In this document: positions 10,501-19,429 of the stretch, piece after piece | How the letters are laid out: every line of letters starts with the position of its first letter | Numbering within the stretch: position 1 is the stretch's first letter | DNA from: Aralia elata | Taxonomy: Eukaryota; Streptophyta; Magnoliopsida; Apiales; Araliaceae | Length of the DNA stretch: 64,000 nucleotides | NCBI GenBank assembly: GCA_034770075.1 | Contig: CM068384.1 | Coordinates: 102,052,433-102,116,432 of the forward strand | Reading direction: 5' to 3' | The notes under the pieces: generated by a model | Told to the model about the DNA's origin: nothing | The model's database searches: none | Seen by the model: the letters and a program-made list of their open reading frames with translations, nothing else | Program-made: the position numbers and the translations under genes

Positions 10501-11069
10501 TATAAACCAACAACATATATAAAATTTTCTTATTATAAGATTATTAATTAATTGTGTATAATCCCTCCGTTTTAAATATAATATCATTTTCACGATTTAT
10601 AGTTTAAGTTAATATAATTATAAATATTGTAAATTATCTAAAAAAATACTGATTATAAAGTAATAATAAAATTATCAAATAGACATGAATCATATCAATT
10701 TTTAAAGTAAAAATTTCTCAATTTGACTTCTAGAAAGTACTAATAATCTCTTATATTGGTATAGTGGGAGCTTGGTGACGTCGGCAAGTCTTGATCCATT
10801 ATTGGTCAACTTCATATTGAAAAATGTTGCATTTGTATAGAATGTTATTGAATTTTTCTATTGGCATAAATTGCATCCTACCCTATGCCATATGATGCAA
10901 CTTTTTTCTATATAATAGAACCCCCTAAATCAACCACGTGCCAACTTCAACAAATACAACCGCTATATGGATGCGTGCCACGCAGACTCGACAATTTCCT
11001 ATAGTTTTAACAGATTGCTCGACAATTTTTAACCTTACTGAATCCAAATCAATATAATATAGCACATAC
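10500..11069 (-). other. Intron-like sequence downstream of the DUF247 5' exon (copy 1, unoccupied site)
   Basis: On the minus strand this begins with a GTATGT donor at 11069, right after the DUF247-like exon at 11070-11326. Its sequence is collinear with 36340-37024 plus about 58988-59080. Shared blocks include GATCCATTATTGGTCAA, TTGGCATAAA and CTATATAATAGAACCCCC. The junction where copia B is inserted in the other copy (37024/58988) is uninterrupted here at about 10895-10905. It therefore serves as an empty-site paralogue. Confidence 0.6.
10561..10771. mobile_element. Stowaway-like MITE in DUF247-linked intron (copy 1)
   Basis: Starts after TATA with ATCCCTCCGTTTTAAATATA and ends ...TATATTGGTATAGTGGGAG, a degenerate inverted repeat of the Stowaway (Tc1/mariner) type CTCCCTCCGT. 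A homologous copy lies at 36361-36572. Both sit in the shared sequence next to DUF247 fragments. Confidence 0.5.
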
Positions 11070-11326
11070 CTCAATTTTGTCATTCTGTAAAGCAAACATT
11101 TTCTCGAGGATCAACATAGGAAGTTGGTTTTCCAGCAAAAGCATGATAAGGCCCGAAAGAGACTACCTGAGAGGCATGTAAGCTTCTTGTTTGGATCTGT
11201 AACGGATGCTGGTAATCGATATATGGACCGCTTCTTCCAAAACTGCTGCTGCATCTCCTTGGTTGATCTATTTTCCATTTGTTTCAGTTCATCATTTACT
11301 TTTATCACCCACTCCTCTTGTCCCAT
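11070..11326 (-). pseudogene. DUF247 5' exon remnant
   Basis: The N-terminal start of a plant DUF247 protein, a family of putative membrane-anchored proteins of mostly unknown function (some grass members are linked to self-incompatibility). From the ATG at 11326 the minus strand reads EEWVIKVNDELKQ, then SIYRLPASVTDPNKK, matching the start of family members (typically W-x-I-x-I-N-D-K-L ... IYRVP). After PNKK two small indels shift the frame. The diagnostic block VSFGPYHA is clearly present in another frame near 11148-11170, followed by a short frame ending near a GTATGT donor (11069). Without repair there is a shifted stop, so this copy is dead. The middle and C-terminal parts are not found next to it. 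Confidence 0.75.
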
Positions 11327-11335
11327 TCCTCCCAC

Positions 11336-11337
<2 letters not shown>

Positions 11338-11386
<49 letters not shown>
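11338..11386. repeat. (AT)n microsatellite
   Basis: About 24 tandem AT dinucleotides directly upstream of the DUF247-like exon. Confidence 0.95.
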
Positions 11387-11390
<4 letters not shown>

Positions 11391-11426
11391 TCGATATATG
11401 CTCGAGTTCAGCAAGTTATATATATA

Positions 11427-11652
11427 CTCCCTCCATTCTATAATAATAGACTTCTAGTTTACTTGTCATTTGCAATTTTTTATAAGAATAAATTATTTAT
11501 TGTACGTCCTATTCGTACGTAGTAGTACTCAATTCTTATAAGGGATAGTGATTAAATTTTACACGAATTTTAGTTAAAAAATTATACTATTAAATGACTT
11601 TTTTTAATTAATGTGTACGTAGTTAAAACGATAATTATTATAAAATGAAGAG
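11427..11652. mobile_element. Stowaway-like MITE (226 bp)
   Basis: Flanked by TA on both sides (11425-11426 and 11653-11654). The left end is CTCCCTCCATTCTATAATAA; the right end in reverse complement is CTCTTCATTTTATAATAATT. Size, TA target and CTCCCTCC termini are those of Stowaway (Tc1/mariner) MITEs. Non-coding. Confidence 0.7.
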
Positions 11653-11836
11653 TATTATTATAAATTAGTTGGAAGCCACCTCCATTTCTTTGCCTATTTA
11701 TTTATTCTTCATCTTTCTTGCAATGCACATTTTGAACCTAGAATTTTTTATATGCTGAGAAACTTAAAATATATAAGCTTTCAGACAGAGCAAGGGACTT
11801 CCAGAGAGGTAGTGTAGTGCCTTGGGTTAAATGATA

Positions 11837-12069
11837 TTCCTCTAGTTTCAAAAGCATAGCTTTGGGCAGTCTTAACTTTACTTTTGCATTTTTTTTATTT
11901 ACTCTATATTTTTTCTAATTAACTAAAATTTACATAAGTAGAAAATGAGCTTGTAATAACCAGAATAAATAATACTCATGAACTTCATATGATTTTATAA
12001 TGTGAAGAAATAAATATATCTCTAATTTTTTAACCGAGAAAAATGTATCTCTAATTTGCAACGAGGGAG
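11837..12069. mobile_element. Possible degenerate Stowaway-like MITE
   Basis: Flanked by TA. The left end TTCCTCTAGTTTCAAAAGCA and the right end in reverse complement CTCCCTCGTTGCAAATTAGA are only partly complementary. Another isolated CTCCCTCCGTTTCAAAATTA end lies at 12113 without an obvious partner. Confidence 0.4.
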
Positions 12070-12570
12070 TAGTAGAAAAATTCAACAGCATTGTTTGTAA
12101 TACTTTGTATCTCCCTCCGTTTCAAAATTAGAGTCAAAACTGTAAAACGACGATTTTTATAAGTGTTTGTTTTTTCAAACTTATCTTTAACATTAACTAC
12201 AAATGTAATGTTCTTTGTGATGAATGTGCTAAAGCAAGACTTAGGTTGGAAAAAGAATTAGAGGAGGAAAGAAGGGGAGGAACTAAGTGAAACTTTATTC
12301 AAGTAGGGTGAAGTAAAAGCTTTGAAACTAAATGGGAGCTGAGGAAAAAAGGAAAGGGGAAACTGACACAAGCATGAGGGGGTCAGAATTTTATGCCATT
12401 CCTTCAACTCAAGTATCGAGGAGTAACGGAATGATCCATGAACTATGGAACGAGGTTGGATCAAGTATAGAAGTTATGGAGATGAAGTCCAAGCGTATGA
12501 AGCCCGTAAACATGTTGCGAATGAACGTGGCGGACAAAACAACGAAAGAAAACAGTTTGAATGGAACAGG

Positions 12571-12690
12571 CTCACCTCACCCCGGCGAGAGTTTCCAAGC
12601 CAAATTTCTCGCCCCAGCGAGGATTTCCCAGCCAAACTTCTCGCCCCGGCGAGGAATTTCAGTACAATTCTCTCGCCCCAGCGAGAACCT
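12571..12690. repeat. Palindromic CTCGCCCCGGCGAG minisatellite in LTR C
   Basis: Four 14-bp near-palindromes spaced about 30-38 bp apart, separated by AATTTC/CCAAGCCAAATT-like spacers. Each can fold as a short GC hairpin. The same array is in the 3' LTR at 16307-16430. Differences between copies are mostly C-to-T or G-to-A at CpG sites (for example CCGG versus CCAG or CGAC). Confidence 0.85.
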
Positions 12691-12870
12691 CCTGGATGCA
12701 ATTTGTCATTTTTTGACTTTCTTGATTTTTGAACCTTCTTTCATCCTAAACATGAAATCAGTATTTAGTTTCAATTACTTGTTTTATGTAATGTTATATT
12801 TCAACATTTGTGTGCTTGTATTTCAACAAGTGTGTGTTTCTAGAAGCTTCTAGTTTGTTTCTAAGCCTAG

Positions 12871-12880
12871 TATAAATAGG
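12871..12880 (+). promoter_or_regulatory. TATA box of LTR C
   Basis: TATAAATAGG sits about two-thirds into the 5' LTR, with the identical motif in the 3' LTR at about 16605-16614. Position and sequence fit the U3/R promoter of a plant LTR. Confidence 0.7.
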
Positions 12881-13723
12881 TGCTATTGTAAACATCATTG
12901 GACATCAATATTCAGATTATCATCATTATTGTGAGATTGTTCTCTTCTTGTGGTTCTTGAGAATTCCTAAGTCTTCTTTGAGATTCATATTCGACTTATC
13001 ATACAACCAATCATAGTTGTGTGTGGCGTCTTCTACCGCATCAATCGTCGATTGTACCGAGATTTCCGCTTCAATATAAGCGAGGGGTCGAAGTGTCGTT
13101 GGTGTCCATCCTACGCAAATTTCATTGGCAAGCAATTGTACCAAGATTACCGTCTACATATAGGCGAGGGATTAAGGTGTTGCAAGCTATCCATCCTATC
13201 AACTTATTAGAAACGATCCGGACGACGACCACCTCACGCAAGCGTGCCGTGGAGTCCATCATTTGGTATCAAAGCTAAGCTCCTATCAAGTTACTTATCT
13301 TTACTTTTATTGTTGGATTTTAGTCACACAAAAAAAAACTGCAAAAAAAAAAAAAAAAACTGCAGAAAATATATTGCAGAAAATTATCATTGTTGATTGC
13401 TATTTTTGGGATTTCATTTACAAAGAATCTTATTTGACGATTGTGAAGTCTTGTTGGTATTCCGAGAGTCATACCTTCTATATTGTATTCTTGATAAGTT
13501 CTTATTGGATTGAAATTGAAAATTGAGGTAATATTTGTGTGAATTCAAAAAGAACCTATTAGAGAGAACTACGAGCGGAAAAAGGCAAGAGTAGTGAGAT
13601 TATTAGAGGATAAAAGCCATTTGAGCGATATACGAGTGTTTCATAACATTGTTTGAGCGAAACACGTGAGGGAGTGTGTGAGGAAATCTTTCTTTATGTA
13701 CTAACCTTTGTTTTGCAGCAATC

Positions 13724-14491
13724 ATGTATGGATATAAATGTAAAAATAATTATGAGTGGCAAATGAGATCTTTTCAAGGTAGAGCGGATCCCGAAGCTTA
13801 TTTGAGTTGGGAGAAAGGGAAAGAACGAGAATTTAGCTTTCATGATTATTCCGAGCAAAAGAAATTCAAACTTACAGTCCTAGATCTTTCCGGTGATGCA
13901 CGTACATGGTGGGCTCAATTTGAACGTGATAGGAGAAAATATGGAGAACCTCCGATCAATACATGGAAAGGGTTGAAAACCGTGATGAGAAGGCGGTATG
14001 CTCCAATACAACCTAGCAGGAGAAATGAGTATGTATTTCTAAGACATGAAGAGCAACCTTCAATGCGATCAAATTGGGAAGATGAAAGGAAGGTTCAAAA
14101 GCATGAAGAGACTCGTTGGAAACAACCACGAGCATCTCCTTGGGCGTATGTGGAACAAGTATCTTTTAAGAATGTCATGAGAACATATAATAAAATGAGA
14201 AACGAACATTCGAAACAGCAACAAAACATCTCTAAGGAGCAATATCAACCGAGGGAGGAAGACGATGGAATAGAGTATGTCATCCAAGGAGAATTGTTGG
14301 TTTCCAATGTACATAATGAAGACCACGAAGTTCTCGAGATTGTACCAAAAGAAATTGTTCAAAAGATTAATAGTGAAAAAGAAAAGAATGAAAAGTGTGA
14401 GAATAAAAAAAATAGAGAGATTGAAAAGAAACGAGAGACTATGAAAAAGAAAGTGAGAATGAAAGAGAGTTATATTTTGAAAAGCCAATGA
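13724..14491 (+). CDS. Element C Gag (Ty3/gypsy type), short
   Basis: A 255-aa Gag-like protein. The N-terminal half carries the Retrotrans_gag signature: ADPEAYLSWEKGKEREFSFH, YSEQKKFKLTVLDLSGDART then WWAQFERDR, and RRRYAPIQPSRRNEY. The second half is charged and lysine/glutamate-rich (about residues 190-255, KEKNEKCENKKNREIEKKRE), probably coiled coil. No CCHC zinc knuckle is visible, unlike usual gypsy Gag. The stop overlaps the next start as ATGA (14488-14491), in a different frame. The ATG is 462 bp after the 5' LTR. Confidence 0.8.
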   Translation: MYGYKCKNNYEWQMRSFQGRADPEAYLSWEKGKEREFSFHDYSEQKKFKLTVLDLSGDARTWWAQFERDRRKYGEPPINTWKGLKTVMRRRYAPIQPSRRNEYVFLRHEEQPSMRSNWEDERKVQKHEETRWKQPRASPWAYVEQVSFKNVMRTYNKMRNEHSKQQQNISKEQYQPREEDDGIEYVIQGELLVSNVHNEDHEVLEIVPKEIVQKINSEKEKNEKCENKKNREIEKKRETMKKKVRMKESYILKSQ

Positions 14492-15378
14492 ATGTGCATT
14501 CGTACAAGACGGCGCTTTTGGATACTAACCAAAGTAACTCTGTTTTGTCTAGTTCTGTTGTTTCTCTTATACAGGTGCAGGATTATATACCTAGTGCTAT
14601 CATTCCATCAGCTATTGTTGTTCTTGAGGAGACAAAGGAGTCAACAAGGCAGGTTGGAGAGTTGATAGAGGAAGGTATCGTGGATGGAGTCATGAGTGCA
14701 TATGCTATTGATGAGATCATAGTACCTAAGTGGGATGAGACGTCGAGCATGTTCATCGATTTTAAATTGGTAAACAAGTATCGTTGTTATTTTCTTTACT
14801 TAGATAATATGTTTGATAAATTGCATGGTACTTATATTTTATCTACATTTTATGATGATCATGTGATGACAATGCCTAATCAAATTAGCAAGATAGGTTG
14901 TGAAAAAGAAAAAATTGTGTTAACATGTAACTTATATAGATGGTTAGTTATTTTTGTTAGATTAACTGATGCATCTAGTGTTTTCATGAGGTATTTAAAA
15001 TATGTTTTGCATGCTTCTATTGGTAAATTTGTGATTAGCTATTTTGATGGTAGAATCGTCTTTATCATAAATTATGGAGGATATTTGAACTTTGTTGAAT
15101 TAGTTTATGATCATGATATTTATTCTCGTTGTCAAAACTCTAATTTGCATGAAATTCATTCCAGTCCATATATTGAGTTAAATTTTCATGTTAGTCGATC
15201 TTTGCTTGATTTGTCGTTAGTTGACAATGGTAGTGATCATGTCATTTCGTTAGAGCAATCATCATTGCATAAGTTGCTATTATTTGGTATCTTTTCATTA
15301 GAACAAGCCTCGTTGGATGAAATGCTATCATTTGGTATTATTTGTTTTGATGATATTTTGACTGATAATCAATCTTGA
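14488..15378 (+). CDS. Element C long frame with catalytically dead RT-like region
   Basis: A 296-codon uninterrupted frame. Its first half aligns in order with Ty3/gypsy RT landmarks: ETKESTRQVGELIEEGIV (before the first RT block), MFDKLHGTYILSTF (where functional enzymes read LHGxxxFSKIDL), LYRWLVIFVRLTDASSVFMR (LYEWLVMPFGLxNAPxTFMR) and IGKFVISYFDGRIVFI (IGKFVVVYFDDILIYS). The two catalytic positions are lost: YFDD is YFDG, and the KIDL Asp is absent. The C-terminal part contains a 17-residue duplication (SLEQSSLHKLLLFGI / SLEQASLDEMLSFGI). The correspondence is by motif order and spacing, read by eye. Function as a polymerase is excluded; a structural or packaging role, or simple drift, are the alternatives. 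Confidence 0.65.
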   Translation: MNVHSYKTALLDTNQSNSVLSSSVVSLIQVQDYIPSAIIPSAIVVLEETKESTRQVGELIEEGIVDGVMSAYAIDEIIVPKWDETSSMFIDFKLVNKYRCYFLYLDNMFDKLHGTYILSTFYDDHVMTMPNQISKIGCEKEKIVLTCNLYRWLVIFVRLTDASSVFMRYLKYVLHASIGKFVISYFDGRIVFIINYGGYLNFVELVYDHDIYSRCQNSNLHEIHSSPYIELNFHVSRSLLDLSLVDNGSDHVISLEQSSLHKLLLFGIFSLEQASLDEMLSFGIICFDDILTDNQS

Positions 15379-15420
15379 AAAAATTCTTTAGCATCTAGTG
15401 AGTTTGGTTGTGATCATCGT

Positions 15421-15966
15421 ATGTATGTTAGTGAATTTTTGTTTTGTAGTGTTGGTTGTGATCTTTCGATTCCGTTGATATCATTATTTGATTTTGAATG
15501 TGCTATTGTAAATGGGAAGAGAAAGATTGTTTGTAAGATTCGAGATGGGATCTCACTCTCCAAAAGCATGGAAGGTTGGATAGATCCATTTGAACATTGC
15601 ATTGAGAGTCTACAGGGAAGTATTTTGAATTTTGATTTAGTAGACTATGCATATGATTTTGAGTTTCTTGAGTTTTCCATGATTATACAAAAGATTCATA
15701 TTGATTGGTTTTATTTTGTGTTTAAACCAGGAATTGAAGAGTGTTTACTTGAACAACGTGATGAGTTTCAGCAATTAATATTTGATCCAGGATCGTTGAA
15801 AATGATGTATTTACAAATGTACGAGATCCTCAAGTTGAATTTTGACCTGGGGATTCGTAAATGTAAATTGATGAATCGTGAAGGGGACTATGTGCTGATA
15901 TTAGATCCAGGAGGAAACTATCATTTGGTATATTTGCACATACGATGTGCAAGTTTGCAAAGATGA
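15421..15966 (+). CDS. Element C downstream frame, no recognised domain
   Basis: A 181-codon frame between the RT-like frame and the 3' LTR. I do not recognise a family. A loosely repeated FxPG/FDxG motif occurs about every 20-30 residues (FKPGIEE, FDPGSLK, FDLGIRK, LDPGGNY), and a similar phrase follows the stop (FNPGTY). The region just before the 3' LTR, read in one frame, resembles the LDLRTNPFEEEGND tail common at the end of gypsy polyproteins. It may therefore be the remodelled C-terminal end of an ancestral pol. Confidence 0.4.
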   Translation: MYVSEFLFCSVGCDLSIPLISLFDFECAIVNGKRKIVCKIRDGISLSKSMEGWIDPFEHCIESLQGSILNFDLVDYAYDFEFLEFSMIIQKIHIDWFYFVFKPGIEECLLEQRDEFQQLIFDPGSLKMMYLQMYEILKLNFDLGIRKCKLMNREGDYVLILDPGGNYHLVYLHIRCASLQR

Positions 15967-16097
15967 GTATTTAACCCAGGAACATATTTGTGGGTGATTC
16001 CATTGCGCAAGGAGGGAGGATCATTTTTGCGAACAAATCCTTTTCGAGAGGGGAAAATGCTAGATTTGAGGACAAATCCTTTTGAAGAAGAAGGGAA

Positions 16098-17005
16098 TGA
16101 CACAAGCATGAGGGGGTCAGAATTTTATGCCATTCCTTCAACTCAAGTATCGAGGAGTAACAGAATGATCCATGAACTATGGAACGAGGTTGGATCAAGT
16201 ATAGAAGTTATGGAGATGAAGTCCAAGCGTATGAAGCCCGTAAACATGTTGCGAATGGACGTGGCGGACAAAACAGTGAAAGAAAACAGTTTGAATGGAA
16301 CAGGCTCACCTCGCCCCGACGAGAATTTCCAAGCCAAATTTCTCACCCCGGCGAGGATTTCCCAGCCAAACTTCTCGCCCCGACGAGGAATTTCAGTACA
16401 ATTCTCTCGCCCCGGCGAGAACCTCCTGGATGCAATTTGTCATTTTTTGACTTACTTGATTTCCGAACCTTCTTTCATCCTAAACATGAAATCAGTATTT
16501 AGTTTCAATTACTTGTTTTATGTAATGTTATATTTCAATATTTGTGTGCTTGTATTTCAACAAGTGTGTGTTTCTAGAAGCTTCTAGTTTGTTTCTAAGC
16601 CTAGTATAAATAGGTGCTATTATAAACATCATTGGACATCAATATTCAGATTATCATCATTATTGTGAGATTATTCTATTCTTGTGGTTCTTGAGAATTC
16701 CTAAGTATTCCTTAGTCTTCTTTGAGATTCATATTCGACTTATCATACAACCAATCATAGTTGTGTGTGGCGTCTTCTACCGCATCAATCGTCGATTGTA
16801 CCGAGATTACCGCTTCAATATAAGCGAGGGGTCGAAGTGTCGTTGGTGTCCATCCTACGCAAATTTCATTGGCAAGCAATTGTACCAAGATTACTGTCTA
16901 CATATAGGCGAGGGGTTAAGGTGTTGCAAGCTATCCATCCTATCAACTTGTTAGAAACGATCCGGGCGACGACCACCTCACGCAAGCGTGCCGTGGAGTC
17001 CATCA
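16098..17005 (+). repeat. Element C 3' LTR
   Basis: 908 bp and clearly paired with 12364-13261, with scattered substitutions and one short insertion (CTAAGTATTCCTTAG region). It carries the same four palindromes (16307-16430) and TATA box (about 16605). Confidence 0.92.
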
Positions 17006-17010
17006 AAAAC

Positions 17011-18004
17011 AAAAGAGGTTGAAGAGATGGAGGTTCATGCATAAAGTGGATGGTAAAGGGGAATATCAAGATAAAGAGCAAGGGAAAAAGATATATAGTT
17101 GTTCACTGCTCAAACAGGAGGGGAAGAAAACCAAAAATTGCAAACAACTCACTTTCTAATTATATTACTAATAGTATACTCGAGATGGATTAGGATCCCT
17201 CCATTATACCTATTATTCAATTTTCTCCAATCAATACACATTCATTAACATAAATATGACATTTAACTCCACTACCATATGAGCAATATGACATAATTAT
17301 TTAGTTGTTTAGTTATGATTGTAAATTTATTTAAGTTAGTACTAAAATTTTATATTAGTGTTTATATTGACAAAATTTGCTTGAATTCTAATCTGAATAG
17401 AACTATGAAACTCAAGTTTTAATAATTATTAATTTAGTTATGACAATTAATTAGTAATTAATTTACTATAATTTTTCAACTAAATTTACAGTTATTATTT
17501 TAAAAAAATAAAAATTCACATATATTATTAATACAATTATTTGATAAAATTTTAAATCTTTAAGAATTTAATTTAGTTAGTGCATTAATTTAATAATGAA
17601 ATTTATGACTGATATTAATATAGTTAAATCGTGTGATTTGTTAAGATATATTTTTGATGACTGATTTGTAAAACAAGTTTATGCTTTTAATTAATTATAT
17701 AGTTGATGACCATGAATTTATGTCAATATTGTATGTATAGGAGGAAAAAAATATTGTAAGTATAAAAATATATTTCTAAATAGAGGAATAAAAGAACTAG
17801 GAGAGTTGCACGGTCCATTTGCATCTTCATATTCAAACACATAATTGTGGTGACCAGAAGAACTAGGATAGTTGCGCGGTCCATTGACATAAATAAGCCA
17901 ATTTTTCGATTCATATTATTACAATATTTTATTTTATAATTTATTTATTTGTCACACAAAAATATCTTTTTAATTTTTGATAAAAAGAGATTTTCATATA
18001 TAGG
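17011..18004. other. AT-rich non-coding stretch
   Basis: No gene recognised. Between 17790 and 17895 a phrase recurs as GAACTAGGAGAGTTGCACGG and GAACTAGGATAGTTGCGCGG, each followed by TCCATT; this is a short direct duplication about 70 bp apart. A phrase near 17713 (GAATTTATGTCAATATTGTA) recurs at 19170, on the other side of the hAT element. Confidence 0.5.
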
Positions 18005-18734
18005 CAATGGCGGCACCAAAAATTTGAGTTGGGTGACGCCAAAATATTTACGAACAAATACTTAAATAAGAAATATAAATAAATTATATGCATTAGATAT
18101 TTAAATGTCAAATTTATATTTAACATTTTTTAAATCACGAAATTTATTTTTAAATAGAATTCGTAATGAAATTATGAGTAATTTATTTTTAATGTACGAC
18201 ATCAAAGAGTGATAAGAATTTTTTCTTAAATTGCATAAAATCACAATAAAATAATTTTTATATTTTATGTTAACCTTAAAAGAAGGTAAAAAATGTCAAA
18301 CTTATACCTTTACAAAAAAACTTATTTAACCGCATGCTCACCTTAGAAATACGATAACAAATATATAGTGTAGAATCCTAATTAATTTCACACTTTCGCA
18401 AAAGATACGATAACAAAAAGATCAACACAAAAAATTCATAAGCACAAACAATAATATATTTATCACATTTCTTAACTTTGAAGATAAATTATATAAAACA
18501 GTAGTAAGTTAGAGTGGTGGAGAGGGAATCCGTATTATAAATAATGTACATAAAAATTTGGAAAAGATATAAATAAGACTAAACACTTAACATTTGTTTT
18601 GAAAAAAAAAACAAATTTAAGATTAAAGGAGTGTTTGGAAATAAAAAATAAATATTTTATTATATACTAACTAAAAAAATTAAAAATCCAGGTGGGGCCA
18701 TGGCGGGACCCGTCTCTATGTAGTGCCGCCACTG
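18005..18734. mobile_element. hAT-type non-autonomous element, 730 bp
   Basis: The left end reads CAATGGCGGCACC and the right end in reverse complement CAGTGGCGGCACTA, giving terminal inverted repeats of the common plant CAGTGGCGG type. The element is flanked by a perfect 8-bp direct repeat TATATAGG (17997-18004 and 18735-18742), the signature of hAT transposition. The interior is AT-rich and non-coding, so it depends on a transposase elsewhere. Confidence 0.85.
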
Positions 18735-18742
18735 TATATAGG

Positions 18743-19204
18743 GTCCCTGCAACCATAGGCAATATTATTGGAATCCAGCATTTAAGCACATTTTTATAAA
18801 TTACTTTGAGCTAGCATGAGCATCCAATTCTAGAAGAAGGTGGCCGTATATATTTTGCTGTCAAGTGCTTCCATTGCCATATCAATGCCACCTTTTAGTT
18901 AGTAATTGTTCTGGGTAAGATGGTAGAAAATTCACTCCAACTTCTCATCACTTGCCAAACTGTTTTTCTTTACATTCTTGTTTCCAGTATTTTGTATTTT
19001 TCCACGCTTAATAAAATTTCAAAACAATACTTTTTTTTTTTGAAGTTTGTCTCAACTAAATGCATCAAAATGGAAGCTGCAAAAGTACTGATTATTACTG
19101 CTAATTAAATATTTGTTAGCAGGTAACTTGATAATCCTCTAATTATGCTGAGTGAGTGAGAGAGGAAGATGAATTTATGTCAATATTGTACGTATAAAAA
19201 TATA
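18743..19204. other. Non-coding stretch
   Basis: No gene or complete element seen. It contains the second copy of the GAATTTATGTCAATATTGTA phrase near 19170. Confidence 0.5.
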
Positions 19205-19429
19205 TTTCTAAATCCTCAATCTATTATTGTTACTTTTTTTTTTAGTTTTAATCCTCAATCTGTTATTGTTAATTTTTCATGTTTAGTTTCCTTAAATTAA
19301 TTGCTCTCCTTTTATATGGTTTGACTGAGATTGCAAAAATTGTAAATTTTGAGAATGAAATAAGTGAAAGAAATAGTTACGGGAACAAAGATGAAAAATA
19401 GCTATAATATGGAGACTAATAAAAGATTA
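19205..19429. mobile_element. Foldback MITE of the TTAGTCC...GGACTAA type, abutted by the Tekay insertion
   Basis: The left arm has AATCCTCAATCTRTTATTGT twice, followed by TTTTTCATGTTTAG. The right arm (GATGAAAAATAGCTATAA, GGAGACTAATAAAAGATTAT) is its approximate reverse complement. The Tekay-like element inserted exactly at its right edge (TSD GATTA). Relatives lie at 32316-32656 and 32693-33032. Confidence 0.5.

Larger units (their letters stand above)
12364..13261 (+). repeat. Element C 5' LTR
   Basis: 898 bp, TG...CA termini. It contains four copies of a CTCGCCCCGGCGAG-type palindrome (12571-12690) and a TATA box (TATAAATAGG at 12871-12880), giving a likely transcription start near 12900. 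It ends AGTCCATCA against the primer site. Confidence 0.92.
12364..17005 (+). mobile_element. Ty3/gypsy LTR retrotransposon C with degenerate pol
   Basis: A 4,642-bp element. The LTRs are 898 bp (12364-13261) and 908 bp (16098-17005) and begin TGACACAAGCATGAGGGG. The flanks are GAAAC (12359-12363) and AAAAC (17006-17010), a TSD with one mismatch. A primer site TGGTATCAAAGC (13264-13275, tRNA-iMet type with one change) follows the 5' LTR by two bases, and a purine tract GAAGAAGAAGGGAA precedes the 3' LTR. Internal content is gag, then a long frame with an RT-like fossil, then a third frame without a recognised domain. Integrase, RNase H and functional RT are missing, so it must be non-autonomous. 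Confidence 0.9.

Noticed and set aside
12332..12853. 173-codon open frame as a gene, mirrored at 15988-16587
   Set aside because: Both lie in paired LTRs of element C, differ by ordinary LTR substitutions, and have no family resemblance. They are LTR sequence read by chance.
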